This document shows, piece after piece, positions 53,690-62,608 of a DNA stretch of 64,000 nt (its first letter is position 1; every line of letters begins with the position of its first letter). The notes beneath the pieces are model-generated. The model ran no database searches and had not been told where the DNA came from. It saw nothing but the letters and a program-made list of their open reading frames with translations. The DNA comes from Burkholderia sp. Ax-1724. GTDB taxonomy: Bacteria; Pseudomonadota; Gammaproteobacteria; Burkholderiales; Burkholderiaceae. Both the position numbers and the translations under genes were made by a program. The stretch lies in the NCBI RefSeq assembly GCF_011752995.1, contig NZ_VWWL01000016.1, forward strand, positions 62,001 through 126,000, in the 5' to 3' direction.

Positions 53690-53995
53690 TTACGCTACAA
53701 CCGCAGCGCGCACACGTTCGACGATCTGATTGTCCCTGCCCTGCACCAGCGGCATCACGACGAAGCCGAATTCGATCTCCCTGTAGTTATCGTTCTTCAA
53801 ACCTAGTTCCGTCCCGCCCTGCTTTTCGGTAACGGGAGGAATCAGTTCCTCGCGCGGCGCGTAAGCAAAATCATTCCAGATCAGGGGATCACCTTCGATG
53901 TTGAACTGAGTGGTCAACTTGCGATAGCTGTCCGAAGTGACAAAGAAATGCAGGTGCGCAGGGCGATTTCCGTGGCGACCCAATGCGCCCAGCAG
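53690..53995 (-). pseudogene. C-terminal fragment of an intradiol ring-cleavage dioxygenase
   Basis: The minus strand reads LLGALGRHGNRPAHLHFFVTS, then FNIEGDPLIWNDFAYAPREELIPP and a terminal segment. RPAHLHF carries the last iron-ligand histidines of catechol/hydroxyquinol 1,2-dioxygenases, and the distal strand regions follow. Everything before this C-terminal third is missing: the frame breaks at about 53995, almost at the stop codon of the MFS gene (53998). Tyr ligands and the N-terminal dimer domain are absent, so it is not functional. It records a deletion or insertion at this junction. Confidence 0.75.
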
Positions 53996-53997
53996 CC

Positions 53998-55323
53998 TCA
54001 ATGTGAGGATGCAACGTCGGCATGGACTGGAGCACGCCAGGTGAAGCCAATGATGACGCCGAGTACGCAGAGCGCGGCGATATACCAGGCGGGCGCCATG
54101 AGGATGCCCTGCCGACCCACCATGTACGAGGCGACTGCCGGTGCGGTGCCGCCGAAGATCGCGTAGGCTGTGTTGTACGACAGTGCAAAACCCGTGAAGC
54201 GGACCTCGGGCGGGAAGCTTTTCACAATAATGTACGGCCCGAGCGTAATGGTACCGATCAGGAAGCCGCCGGCGATATAGAGCGGCCAAACCGCGCTACT
54301 GCCGGAAGTCAGCGCGAAGTAGAAGGCGCCCGTCACAACGAGCATTGTAATGCTGCCCAGCGCGTACGCCTTGCCGCCGCCAATCCTGTCCGCGACCCAG
54401 CCTGCGATCGTGCTGCCTATGATCAGTCCCAGAATCGACCACGAGTTGTTGGTGAATACCGCTTTCGCTTCATAGTGGAACTGCGACTGCAGGAAGGTCG
54501 GTGTGTACAGAAAATACAGCACGAAGATGCCGGAGAAGACCCATGTGGCCAGCAGCGATACAACGATCGCACCACGATGATGTTTGAGCACGACCGACAG
54601 CGGCAAACGCGAGTCAGCGGCACGTTTGGCGCGCAGCGCTTCGAAGACGGGCGTTTCGTGCAGGTAGCGACGCAGGTAGACGGAGATCAACCCAAAGACG
54701 CCGCCCGCGATGAACGGCATGCGCCACCCCCAACTCCTCAGGCTCTCCGCATCGAGATTGCCCATCAGATATTTGGCGCTCAACGCACCCAGCAGGATGC
54801 CAGTGCAAAGACCCGACATCAGCAGGCCACACGCGAGACCCACGCGGTCACGGCGCACGTGTTCCGAGCAGAAGATCCAGGCACCCGGAACTTCCCCACC
54901 AACGGAGAGGCCCTGAAGGACGCGGCACAGCAGAAACAGCAGTGGCGCGGCCATGCCGAACATCGTATAGCTGGGCAGCAGGCCAATCAGCAACGTGGGA
55001 AATGCCATCAGGAACAGGCTGAGTGCAAACATTTTCTTGCGGCCGATCCGGTCGCCGAAGTGGGCGAAGAAGATACCCCCGATCGGACGAACGAGGTAGC
55101 CGGCGGCGAAAATACAGAACACCTCGAGTTGGGCAAGCCATTCCGGTGTGTGCGGCGGAAAGAACACGGTAGCGAGTAGCTTCGTGAAGAATACGGCGAC
55201 GATGAAGTCGTAGTATTCGAGTGCGCCGCCGAGGGAAGCGAGCCCTAGCGTCTTGATGTCGCGCCAGGACATCGACTGCCCGCCCAAGGCAGCCTCATTC
55301 GGTCGTACAGGGGTAGTACTCAT
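53998..55323 (-). CDS. MFS transporter of the MHS (metabolite:H+ symporter) family
   Basis: 441 residues, 12 helices. The first helix is preceded by LASLGGALEYYDFIVAVFF and motif A is FAHFGDRIGRKKMFALSL, as in ProP/ShiA/KgtP-type symporters for organic acids. GGEVPGAWIFCSEHV is the MHS helix-5 motif. GGAGG precedes the ATG at 55323. It diverges from the MarR gene, and its promoter carries a TCAG-N4-CTGA palindrome 57 bp upstream of the start, so uptake of the pyridine carboxylate (picolinate or a hydroxy derivative) is the likely role. Confidence 0.88.
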   Translation of the reverse strand: MSTTPVRPNEAALGGQSMSWRDIKTLGLASLGGALEYYDFIVAVFFTKLLATVFFPPHTPEWLAQLEVFCIFAAGYLVRPIGGIFFAHFGDRIGRKKMFALSLFLMAFPTLLIGLLPSYTMFGMAAPLLFLLCRVLQGLSVGGEVPGAWIFCSEHVRRDRVGLACGLLMSGLCTGILLGALSAKYLMGNLDAESLRSWGWRMPFIAGGVFGLISVYLRRYLHETPVFEALRAKRAADSRLPLSVVLKHHRGAIVVSLLATWVFSGIFVLYFLYTPTFLQSQFHYEAKAVFTNNSWSILGLIIGSTIAGWVADRIGGGKAYALGSITMLVVTGAFYFALTSGSSAVWPLYIAGGFLIGTITLGPYIIVKSFPPEVRFTGFALSYNTAYAIFGGTAPAVASYMVGRQGILMAPAWYIAALCVLGVIIGFTWRAPVHADVASSH

Positions 55324-55378
55324 TCGTTGCCTCCAAACACATGAAAGTTGACGCCTGGCAAAACTGCCACCCCTATTG

Positions 55379-55392
55379 ATCAGCACACTGAT
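55379..55392. promoter_or_regulatory. MarR/PicR-type operator, site 1
   Basis: Perfect inverted repeat ATCAG-CACA-CTGAT, 56 bp before the MFS start. It shares the TCAG-N4-CTGA core with sites at 55527 and 63595. Confidence 0.65.
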
Positions 55393-55526
55393 AAATAGGG
55401 TATAGAACTAGCCCACTAACGAATCCTCGGGTCGAAATGCCTGCGTGACGCTTCTCTTATGTTGACTCTTAAAACCAAGGGAATCTCAGCCGTTAGCAAC
55501 GGCCCGCCAACTTGGCTGTAAAATAA

Positions 55527-55538
55527 TCAGCGTACTGA
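55527..55538. promoter_or_regulatory. MarR/PicR-type operator, site 2
   Basis: TCAG-CGTA-CTGA in the 55324-55735 divergent region between the MFS and MarR genes, 198 bp before the MarR start. Together with site 1 it suggests one regulator acting on both directions. The remainder of this 412-bp region has no gene. Confidence 0.6.
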
Positions 55539-55735
55539 CAGATAGGTTTGTATCCCGAAAAAAAAACGAATGCAACAGGAGTTCCCCCAGGCCGTCCCGT
55601 CAAGGACTGCAGACGGCGTGTCTGCAACCCAGGCGCGCACTACGCAGCCTGCCATGACGCAAGCGCCACCGACTGCCACCGCCAGACAACAGTTACACTT
55701 GTCCTGAATGACAGGACTCTTTGAAAAGGATGAAT

Positions 55736-56242
55736 ATGGGTACAGTTACGGAGAAAAAGACTGCCGTCGCGGATTCGGCGATTGAGACCGGTCACCTCTG
55801 GCAGCGTCCGGGCTTCCTGATCCGGCGCCTCAATCAGATCCACGTCGCACTGTTCTTTGAAAGCTGCAAAGACTTCGCGATTACGCCGGTTCAGTACGGC
55901 TTGCTCACAACGCTGAGCGAGCGTCCTGGGCTCGACCAGACCTCACTCTGCGCCGAAGTCGGCGTCGACCGCACGACGATGGCCGACGTTCTCCGGCGCC
56001 TGGAAGAACGGGGACTCGTCAAGCGCGAGCCTAGTCCCGCTGATGGACGCCAGAAAATCGCCAATATCAGCAGCAAGGGGCAGCGCGTCATGAATGACAT
56101 GTATGAGAGCATGCGCGAAGCTCAGGTCCGATTTCTGGCTCCTTTGGACGCCAAGGAGCGCATTGAATTCATCCGGATGATGATGCAGCTGGTCGAAGGC
56201 AACAACCAGTATGGCCGCACATTACTCAAACACTTCGACTGA
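55736..56242 (+). CDS. picR: MarR-family repressor of the pyridine-carboxylate cluster (PicR/NicR-like)
   Basis: 168 residues with a MarR winged helix: FAITPVQYGLLTTLSERPGLDQTSLCAEVGVDRTTMADVLRRLEERGLVKREPSPADGRQKI, including the D-x-R wing. The N-terminal PGFLIRRLNQIHVALFFE is typical of the NicR/PicR group that senses pyridine carboxylates. The ATG at 55736 has AAGG upstream; ATG 55730 is an alternative. Divergent from an MHS transporter with palindromic operators between them. PicR assignment is inferred from these and the catabolic genes nearby. Confidence 0.85.
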   Translation: MGTVTEKKTAVADSAIETGHLWQRPGFLIRRLNQIHVALFFESCKDFAITPVQYGLLTTLSERPGLDQTSLCAEVGVDRTTMADVLRRLEERGLVKREPSPADGRQKIANISSKGQRVMNDMYESMREAQVRFLAPLDAKERIEFIRMMMQLVEGNNQYGRTLLKHFD

Positions 56243-56272
56243 AAATGTGGCGTCCTGGGACGCCATATTTCC
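56243..56272. terminator. Bidirectional terminator between the MarR and porin genes
   Basis: Stem TGGCGTCC-TG-GGACGCCA (56250-56267), preceded by AAAA and followed by TATTT, between two converging genes. Confidence 0.6.
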
Positions 56273-56276
56273 GCTC

Positions 56277-57368
56277 TCAAAACCGATGCAATATCCCGAC
56301 TCGCGTCAACAGTTGCCTGTCGTTGCTCGACGCACTCGACACTGCCATGATCCATGCCTGCGGGTCGTTGTCGCCACTCACCTTCTGATACACGGCTTCT
56401 GTATAAAGTACCGTGCGCGTGGACAATGCATATCGAACGCCCACTGAGAACTGGTTAGCCTTGTCGCTGGCAAGCACGGCATTGCCTTTCATCAATTCGT
56501 AGTCTCCACCAACTGAAAGTGCCGACGTAATCTGGTAGTGCGCACCGATCTGATATACGTTGATGGTTGCGTTGTTGGCTGTGTTTTTTGTGTTCGTGTA
56601 CAAGACGTTAAGCGCGGCCAGACCGAATTTGTATTCGGCGCCGGCCCCGAAATTTCGTATCCCTGCCATGCCGTTCGCAAGCTGCGCATACCGTTGGTAC
56701 GTATACGCCACACCCGCGGAAAAAGGCCCATTGGCATAGTTAGCGCCGAAACTCTTACCGTCGTTCTGCGCGATCGCGCCAGGCACACCGCCAAAGCTGT
56801 AAAGCATGCCGGCTGAGAATCCATAGTACGTTGGCGTCGTGTATTTCACCGAGTTGGAAATGGCGGTGCCCGACATGCGGTCGAAATTCGCGTTCCCTGA
56901 GGAATTTCCCGGAATGCCAAGGCCCGAAAATGGTCCCTCCCGAAAACCGTACAATCCCGCGATGTAGATCGAATTGTCAAAGCGCAGCAACGAGTCAATC
57001 ATGAAGTCGTACTGTTCTCCAAAAGTCAGTTTCCCGTACTGATCGCTCGACAGACCCACATAAGCGTTACGGCCAAAAAGTCCGCCGCCGTTCGTTGGAA
57101 AAATTGCGCCGGTTCCGAGATTGAACTGGTCGATCAATTCAAATATTGCCTTGTTACCGCCGCCGAGATCTTCCGTGCCGCGCAGGCCCCACAGGTTCGG
57201 CATCGCGATGCCGTTATCCATCGTGTAGTTATGGCCGCCCTTCTGATTAGTGACTATTGTGACCCCCGCATCGAGCGCACCCCAGAGTTGCACGGAAGAT
57301 TGTGCGCGCGCCGGAATGGCGGCCGCAAGAGTACACGCTGCTGCAGCAACGGCCCATGAATTTCTCAT
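56277..57368 (-). CDS. Outer-membrane porin of the catabolic cluster
   Basis: 363 residues. Signal peptide MRNSWAVAAAACTLAAAIPARA, then QSSVQLWGALDAGVTIVTN, the first strand of the beta-proteobacterial general porin family. L3-type constriction segment near FDNSIYIAGLYGFREGP; terminal VGILHRF. Lies between the MarR gene and an MFS gene of the same cluster, so it probably gives outer-membrane access to the aromatic substrate. Less similar to the porin at 30531 than typical paralogues within a species, which fits acquisition with the cluster. Confidence 0.9.
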   Translation of the reverse strand: MRNSWAVAAAACTLAAAIPARAQSSVQLWGALDAGVTIVTNQKGGHNYTMDNGIAMPNLWGLRGTEDLGGGNKAIFELIDQFNLGTGAIFPTNGGGLFGRNAYVGLSSDQYGKLTFGEQYDFMIDSLLRFDNSIYIAGLYGFREGPFSGLGIPGNSSGNANFDRMSGTAISNSVKYTTPTYYGFSAGMLYSFGGVPGAIAQNDGKSFGANYANGPFSAGVAYTYQRYAQLANGMAGIRNFGAGAEYKFGLAALNVLYTNTKNTANNATINVYQIGAHYQITSALSVGGDYELMKGNAVLASDKANQFSVGVRYALSTRTVLYTEAVYQKVSGDNDPQAWIMAVSSASSNDRQLLTRVGILHRF

Positions 57369-57453
57369 CGCCAAACCTTATATGCAAGATTGTACGAAGA
57401 TCTCCGTTACCCAAATGAACAGGATAAATCTTCTCTATTTATTAAAATATGAA

Positions 57454-59049
57454 TTACTTAGAAATGTCCCGGCGAAAAGTTTCTGGAACGAAAAGCACAC
57501 CGACTATTAGAGAGAGCACCGCAATCACAATCGGATACCACAGGCCAAAGTAGACGTTTCCGTTCGCTACGGCCATGGCCGAAACAACGAACGGCAACAT
57601 CCCGCCGAACCAGCCCGATCCTAGATGGAACGGAAGTGACAGCGAGGTGTAGCGGATTCGTGCGGGGAACAATTCAACCATGAATGCCGCCATCGGACCG
57701 TAGACCATCGCGAGATACACAATCAGCAGCCACATAAGGAAGATGACCATGGGCGTATTGATCTGCGCCGGGTCCGCATGCTGCACCCACCCAGCGGCCA
57801 GCAGCGCATTCTCCAGCTCGTGCCGATCGCTGCCGTGCACGGTGACGTCGCCAATAGTGGTATCCGCCGACTGCCCTGGTTGCAATGGCATCTGCTGGTA
57901 TGAAACGCCCGATGCACTCAGGAACGAACGAATGCGGTCGCAATCCGTTTTCGGTGCGGCAAACAACGAAAAGTGGCAGTCATCTGCGTGAACGATGACA
58001 GGTGAGTTTTTCTGGAACGCCTCCAATTTCGGATTCGCGTAGTGGGTCAACGCGTGAAAGATTGACTGCGTCGTTACGGCGAGCAGCAGGCAGGCTGCCA
58101 TCATGATCCACTTACGGCCAATGCGGTCGGAGAGCCAGCCGAAGATCAGGTAGAACGGAAAAACGCACACCAAGGCGATGGCCAGATAGAGATTCACCGT
58201 GTTGGGAGCGACCTTCAGCGTGTTCTGCAGAAAGTACATCGAGTAAAAATGACCAGTCCCAAACACGACGCCGACGCCGGAGGCGGTACTGAACAGCATG
58301 ATGAGCACGTACTTGAGATTTTCCCAGCTGCCGAAGCTCTCGCTGATCGGAGATTTCGACAGTTTTCCCGCATGCTTCATACTCTGGAATGTCGGCGACT
58401 CGGCTAACTTCGTTCGAAGGTAAACGGAGATCACCAGTAGCACGAGCGAAACCAGGAACGGCACCCGCCAGCCCCACTCCTGAAACGATGTACTGTCCAT
58501 GGCGGACCGGCACGCGCTGACAACTGCAATGGATGCCAGCAAACCCAGTGTGGCAGTCGTTTGCAGCGAACTGGTATACAAACCCCGACTCCTGGCTGGG
58601 GAATGTTCAGCCAGATAGGTAGCCGCCCCACCCGTTTCACCGCCCAGCGCAAAACCCTGCAACAGCCGCAGGCATACGAGCAACAGCGGCGCCAACATCC
58701 CGATCCTTGCGAACGAAGGAAGCAGTCCCACACCCACTGTAGCGACACCCATCAGGACAATGGTCGCCATGAAAGTATATTTTCGACCGATCCTGTCGCC
58801 GAGCCGGCCGAAAAACAGCGCGCCGAGTGGCCGCACGAGGAAGCCCGCACCGAATGTCGCGAGACTGGCCAGAAAGGCCGTGGTCTCATTTCCACTGGGA
58901 AAGAAGAGCGTACTGAACGTTCCCGCCAGGGCGGCGTAGATATAGAAGTCGTACCATTCGAGTAACGCCCCAAATGAGGACGCGATGATAAGCGTAAATT
59001 CGCGACGCGTGACAGCGTGCCGCGACGGCTTCGACGTCGAGATATCCAT
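57454..59049 (-). CDS. MFS transporter (MHS type) with a large extra soluble loop
   Basis: 531 residues. N-terminal ASSFGALLEWYDFYIYAAL and motif A GRLGDRIGRKYTFMATI identify an MHS-type organic-acid symporter. Between helices in the C-terminal half (about residues 345-430) there is an extra hydrophilic segment of about 85 residues beginning HALTHYANPKLEAF and containing two Cys (DDCHF, KTDCDRI). Normal MHS proteins are about 440 residues, so this is a real enlargement. AGGAG precedes the ATG at 59049. It is next to the nicF-like gene and is probably a second uptake system for the pyridine compound or an intermediate. Confidence 0.87.
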   Translation of the reverse strand: MDISTSKPSRHAVTRREFTLIIASSFGALLEWYDFYIYAALAGTFSTLFFPSGNETTAFLASLATFGAGFLVRPLGALFFGRLGDRIGRKYTFMATIVLMGVATVGVGLLPSFARIGMLAPLLLVCLRLLQGFALGGETGGAATYLAEHSPARSRGLYTSSLQTTATLGLLASIAVVSACRSAMDSTSFQEWGWRVPFLVSLVLLVISVYLRTKLAESPTFQSMKHAGKLSKSPISESFGSWENLKYVLIMLFSTASGVGVVFGTGHFYSMYFLQNTLKVAPNTVNLYLAIALVCVFPFYLIFGWLSDRIGRKWIMMAACLLLAVTTQSIFHALTHYANPKLEAFQKNSPVIVHADDCHFSLFAAPKTDCDRIRSFLSASGVSYQQMPLQPGQSADTTIGDVTVHGSDRHELENALLAAGWVQHADPAQINTPMVIFLMWLLIVYLAMVYGPMAAFMVELFPARIRYTSLSLPFHLGSGWFGGMLPFVVSAMAVANGNVYFGLWYPIVIAVLSLIVGVLFVPETFRRDISK

Positions 59050-59115
59050 TCCCACTCCTGGTTGCACGGCTTTCTCCGCATATATATTTAGTTATACATA
59101 ATTATTTAAGGATGA

Positions 59116-59130
59116 TCTGGCATAACCAGA
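59116..59130. promoter_or_regulatory. Dyad upstream of the MFS gene
   Basis: TCTGG-N5-CCAGA in the 170-bp space between the nicF-like stop and the MFS start (66 bp before the latter), next to AT-rich promoter-like sequence. It differs from the TCAG-N4-CTGA sites, so it may belong to another regulator or be chance. Confidence 0.35.
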
Positions 59131-59219
59131 CCAGTATTGATGCACGCTTCGATTCGAAAAGCGCTAGCGATCGGCGCCGGGCGCGCCTTATCTGACGCGC
59201 CCTTCTGCTTCGGCCCCGG

Positions 59220-59843
59220 CTACAAATTTCCAAGGACTCTGAGTGCTTCGTCCCGGGTCATGACAGCGGCGTACTTCTGTGCCATATCAAAGAGGTTGGC
59301 CTCGTGCGGAGCGATGGCACGGTCGCCTACGCAATCTGAGAGCACGAACGGACGGAAGCCGTACTGCATCGCGTCCACTACGCTCGAGCGCACGCAGCCG
59401 CTCGTCACCGCACCGGCGACCGCCAGCGTCTGTACACCGCGCTGTGTGAGCCACGCAGCCAGTGATGTGCCGAAGAACGCCGACGGCACCGTCTTGCGCA
59501 CCACCAGTTCACCCTCACGCGGCGTGAGTTGCGACACGATGGCGCTGTTGTGCGTGTGCTCCTTCAGTGTGAGCAGACCCGGCACCTTCAGCGTAAAGAT
59601 GTTTTCGTCCGCATCGTCGTCAGCGAATACGATACGCGTATGGGCGACGGGCCAGCCGCGCTCGCGCGCATGCGCCAGCAACGCAACGGTGCGCTCGATA
59701 GCTGGCGCGATGTTGCCTCCGCCAAACACTTCGGGGTCGGCAAAGCCGTTGACAAAATCGACGATAAGGAGGCCCACCGGCGCCTTCGGTTCAAGCGTCG
59801 AGCCGAAGCTCTGGCGCTGGTATGTATCAAGTTCATTGGACAT
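59220..59843 (-). CDS. nicF: Maleamate amidohydrolase (NicF/PicF-like)
   Basis: 207-residue isochorismatase-like hydrolase that converts maleamate to maleate and ammonia. Catalytic residues of the family are visible as D29 (LIVDFVNGF), K117 (RKTVPSAFFGT) and C150 (AGAVTSGCVRSS). The N-terminal YQRQSFGSTLEPKAPVGLL is characteristic of maleamate and N-carbamoylsarcosine amidases. It follows the dioxygenase gene by 9 bp, with GAGG before its ATG, and is the last gene of the picC-nicE-nicD-nicX-nicF run. Confidence 0.92.
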   Translation of the reverse strand: MSNELDTYQRQSFGSTLEPKAPVGLLIVDFVNGFADPEVFGGGNIAPAIERTVALLAHARERGWPVAHTRIVFADDDADENIFTLKVPGLLTLKEHTHNSAIVSQLTPREGELVVRKTVPSAFFGTSLAAWLTQRGVQTLAVAGAVTSGCVRSSVVDAMQYGFRPFVLSDCVGDRAIAPHEANLFDMAQKYAAVMTRDEALRVLGNL

Positions 59844-59852
59844 GCTGATTCC

Positions 59853-60887
59853 TCACTTATCCAGCACCTTGCCATTGCGCACCACTGCTTCACCATCGAG
59901 GAACACATCGCAGTGGCGCAGCGGAATGTCGATGTGGCAGGTAGTTGTGCGCTTGCCACCCGCTTCGTTGTTCGGTCCGAGCGAGAACAGGAAGTTGCCC
60001 TCGAAGGCGCGCGCATCCATACCGATGGTTGCCTCCCGGTCATACAGCCCCAACGTTGACCAGTGCGCGCGTGGCTGCAGCCCCCAACCGATGTGCGAGA
60101 TGGCATACGCCTCGGGGTCCTTGAAGGTACCCATGTACTCCTTGAGCAGATCCGCGTCCATGCCGCCTTCAATGCGCGTAGCAAAGCCGTTCTCGACAGT
60201 GAGCTCGATCCGGTCCTGCACATAGCATTTTTGCGGCAGCAGGATGTCGCCGCGGTCGATCACAATGCGCCCGTAGGCTCGCCCTTCGTCGGGAAATGTC
60301 AGTGCAAAGCCGCTGGGCCAGTGATCCCACCGGCCCGGCGTGTCGACAAAGCCGTACTCCGCGATCGCCTCGAATTCGCCTATCGGACAGTGGAAATCCG
60401 TTCCGGCGGCCGACACGATGCGCATCTCTTTGGACCGATTGATGTGGGCCTGGGCAGCCAGCACGCGCTCGCGGTCGGCCAGACTTGGCACTAGCCGTGT
60501 CAGCACTTCAGGCGGCTCGACCGCGAGCAGAATCCTGGTGCCAGTCTTCAGAATGTCGAGCTGCTCCGGCGAGAACAGCAGCGTCATCAGGTCCAGGACG
60601 AGGTCGCTCGCCTTGAGCGCGGCTATCGCCGCGGGGTTGCCCGTGAGCGGTGTCGTGCCAAGGTAGGCAAGCGAGTCGCGGCTCAGCGCCTTTTCGCCAT
60701 TCACCGGCGGCAGGTCCAACCGGTTGACGATCGCACCCATCGACTGCGTCGCGATCAACGCGGTCGAGAGCGTTTGCGGATGGGTAGCCGCGCTCGTCAG
60801 AATCGTGACAGTCTGGCCCGCTTCAAGGCGCGAGAGTGTCAATACCTGCTTCCACGCCTCAACCATCTGGTAGTCGCTGACTGGCAT
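59853..60887 (-). CDS. nicX: 2,5-dihydroxypyridine 5,6-dioxygenase (NicX/PicD-like)
   Basis: 344 residues. Cleaves the ring of 2,5-dihydroxypyridine with O2 to N-formylmaleamate. It belongs to the leucyl-aminopeptidase (M29)-like fold group with Fe(II). Strong family matches include ILLAVEPPEVL, GRWDHWPSGFALTF, ISHIGWGLQPRAHW, MDARAFEGNFLFSLGPN and GGKRTTTCHIDIPLR, which contain the iron-ligand histidines. AGAGAAC precedes the ATG at 60887. It follows nicD within 30 bp. Confidence 0.95.
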   Translation of the reverse strand: MPVSDYQMVEAWKQVLTLSRLEAGQTVTILTSAATHPQTLSTALIATQSMGAIVNRLDLPPVNGEKALSRDSLAYLGTTPLTGNPAAIAALKASDLVLDLMTLLFSPEQLDILKTGTRILLAVEPPEVLTRLVPSLADRERVLAAQAHINRSKEMRIVSAAGTDFHCPIGEFEAIAEYGFVDTPGRWDHWPSGFALTFPDEGRAYGRIVIDRGDILLPQKCYVQDRIELTVENGFATRIEGGMDADLLKEYMGTFKDPEAYAISHIGWGLQPRAHWSTLGLYDREATIGMDARAFEGNFLFSLGPNNEAGGKRTTTCHIDIPLRHCDVFLDGEAVVRNGKVLDK

Positions 60888-60910
60888 CGAGTTCTCTTTA
60901 AAAAGGGGCG

Positions 60911-61765
60911 TCAAGCCCGAACGGTGGCCAGACTCGGCAGAGGCGTGCCCAAAAAATCACCGAACGCACGATAGAAACCGGGCTCGTCGTCCCACGGAAT
61001 CATGTGGCCGGCGTCGGACACGTGCGAGTGCTCGAGTTGCGGTACCAGCGTACGGATCTCTTCGACGTCTTCGGGGCGAACCACGTCGCCACGCCCAGCC
61101 GTCATCAGCAGGACGGGTATGCCGATGTGCGGCAGGTCCCCATGCACGTCGTCGGTATGGAAGCCCTCAAAGCTCGCGATCACGGCGCGCTCGTCACACG
61201 TGTGCAGCCACTCGGCGCGCAGTTGGCGCTGCTCATCGGTCCAGGTAGGACAGAACGCACGCATACCCTCAGCGTCTGTGCCTTCGCGCGCCAGGCGCAT
61301 CGAATCGACGTACCAGGGCAGCTGTGATGGATACGAGCGACGGGCCGGTCCGGATACGGGCGGGTCGAGCATGACCAGTCGCACAAGACCGTGCGGCTGC
61401 GTGCGCGCGGCGCGTGCGCCAATGCGGCCGCCCATCGAGTGGCCCACTACGCTGTAGCGTGTCAGCCCCAGCGCCTGAGCGAACGCGACCAGGTCCGCAG
61501 CCTGCGCATCCAGGCTGTAGTCCAGTGAGTCCGATGCCGAAGACAAACCCCGGCCGCGGACATCGAGCACATAAGTGTCGAACGTCGTGCCGAAATGCTC
61601 GCCGACGAAACCCCACGTTACAGCCGGGCTGGTGATGCCCGGCACGATGATGACAGGGTCCCGGCCGGCACGTGCGTCGGTCGCACCGCCGTAGCGCAGG
61701 TAGTGCTGGCGGATTCCGTTCGCGTGAACGTTGCCGCCGTAGAGAAATGTGGATGTTTTGCTCAT
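60911..61765 (-). CDS. nicD: N-formylmaleamate deformylase (NicD/PicE-like)
   Basis: 284-residue alpha/beta hydrolase that releases formate from N-formylmaleamate. Nucleophile elbow GHSMGG, HYLRYGG and VPGITSPAVTWGFV near the N-terminus, DVRGRGLSS, and the C-terminal catalytic His in DAGHMIPWDD, all as in NicD. The Met at 61765 follows GAGACGGG. It lies 31 bp after the maleate isomerase gene. Confidence 0.94.
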   Translation of the reverse strand: MSKTSTFLYGGNVHANGIRQHYLRYGGATDARAGRDPVIIVPGITSPAVTWGFVGEHFGTTFDTYVLDVRGRGLSSASDSLDYSLDAQAADLVAFAQALGLTRYSVVGHSMGGRIGARAARTQPHGLVRLVMLDPPVSGPARRSYPSQLPWYVDSMRLAREGTDAEGMRAFCPTWTDEQRQLRAEWLHTCDERAVIASFEGFHTDDVHGDLPHIGIPVLLMTAGRGDVVRPEDVEEIRTLVPQLEHSHVSDAGHMIPWDDEPGFYRAFGDFLGTPLPSLATVRA

Positions 61766-61796
61766 GCCCGTCTCGGAGTCGTTAAGCGTCAGCACA

Positions 61797-62549
61797 TCAG
61801 TAGGCACCAGAGAGCAACGCGCCGGCACCCGGCACTACGGCTTCCAGACCGAGCTGTTTGAGCATGGCGTAGGTCGTCGCAATCGAGGCGGTGATGACAG
61901 GCTTGCCCGTCATCGCTTCGACCTTGGCTACGGCCGGCAGCGAGGGCATCTGCACGCATGCCGAGAGCACGATCGCATCGGCGTGCGTTGTGTCCATCCG
62001 GGAAACGATGCCCGGCAGCAGACCGGGGTCGTGACGGCCGACCTCGAGGTTGTCGGGAATCTCGAGGGCACGGTAATCGAGCACCTCGTAACCTTCATTA
62101 CGGATGTAGTCGACCACCAGCTCGGTGAGTGGCTTCATATACGGAGCCACCACCACAATACGCTTTGCGCCGATCACCTTTAGCGCATCAACGAGTGCGC
62201 CAGCGCTAGTGATGACCGGTGCCGCCCCACCATTCTCGACCGTACGCTCATGCAGTCGTTTTTGCGACACGCGGTGGTAACCGTGGCCCATCGCCATGAT
62301 CGCAACCAGACACGCATAGCCAAGCACGTCCACGCGCGCGTCGCTGAGTTCCAGCGCACAGCGGTCCGACTCCGCGTCCATGGCGGCCAGCTCCTCCTTC
62401 ACCACTTTCTTCATGCGCATGCGGCTGGAGTGGAACGTGAAACGCTCGGCACGGATCGTCTGGCGCGCGAGAAACATCGACGGAATCTCTGTCTCCATCG
62501 TCGTGTTCGAACTCGGCACAATCTGACCAATTCGGTACTGATTCGTCAT
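61797..62549 (-). CDS. nicE: Maleate cis-trans isomerase (NicE/PicG-like)
   Basis: 250 residues of the Asp/Glu racemase superfamily; isomerises maleate to fumarate, which enters the TCA cycle. The two catalytic Cys are C80 (GYACLVAIM) and C198 (LSACVQMPS), and the N-terminal GQIVPSSNTTMETEIP is the isomerase signature. CAGGAG precedes the ATG. Confidence 0.94.
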   Translation of the reverse strand: MTNQYRIGQIVPSSNTTMETEIPSMFLARQTIRAERFTFHSSRMRMKKVVKEELAAMDAESDRCALELSDARVDVLGYACLVAIMAMGHGYHRVSQKRLHERTVENGGAAPVITSAGALVDALKVIGAKRIVVVAPYMKPLTELVVDYIRNEGYEVLDYRALEIPDNLEVGRHDPGLLPGIVSRMDTTHADAIVLSACVQMPSLPAVAKVEAMTGKPVITASIATTYAMLKQLGLEAVVPGAGALLSGAY

Positions 62550-62608
62550 TGCTACTCCTGGATAAATTTAACCTGATGTTTTCGCTGCTCGCGGTTAAAA
62601 AACCAGCG

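Noticed and set aside
54022..55179. 385-codon plus-strand frame opposite the MFS gene
   Set aside because: Antisense shadow; the minus-strand frame shows the MHS motifs and a good ribosome-binding site.
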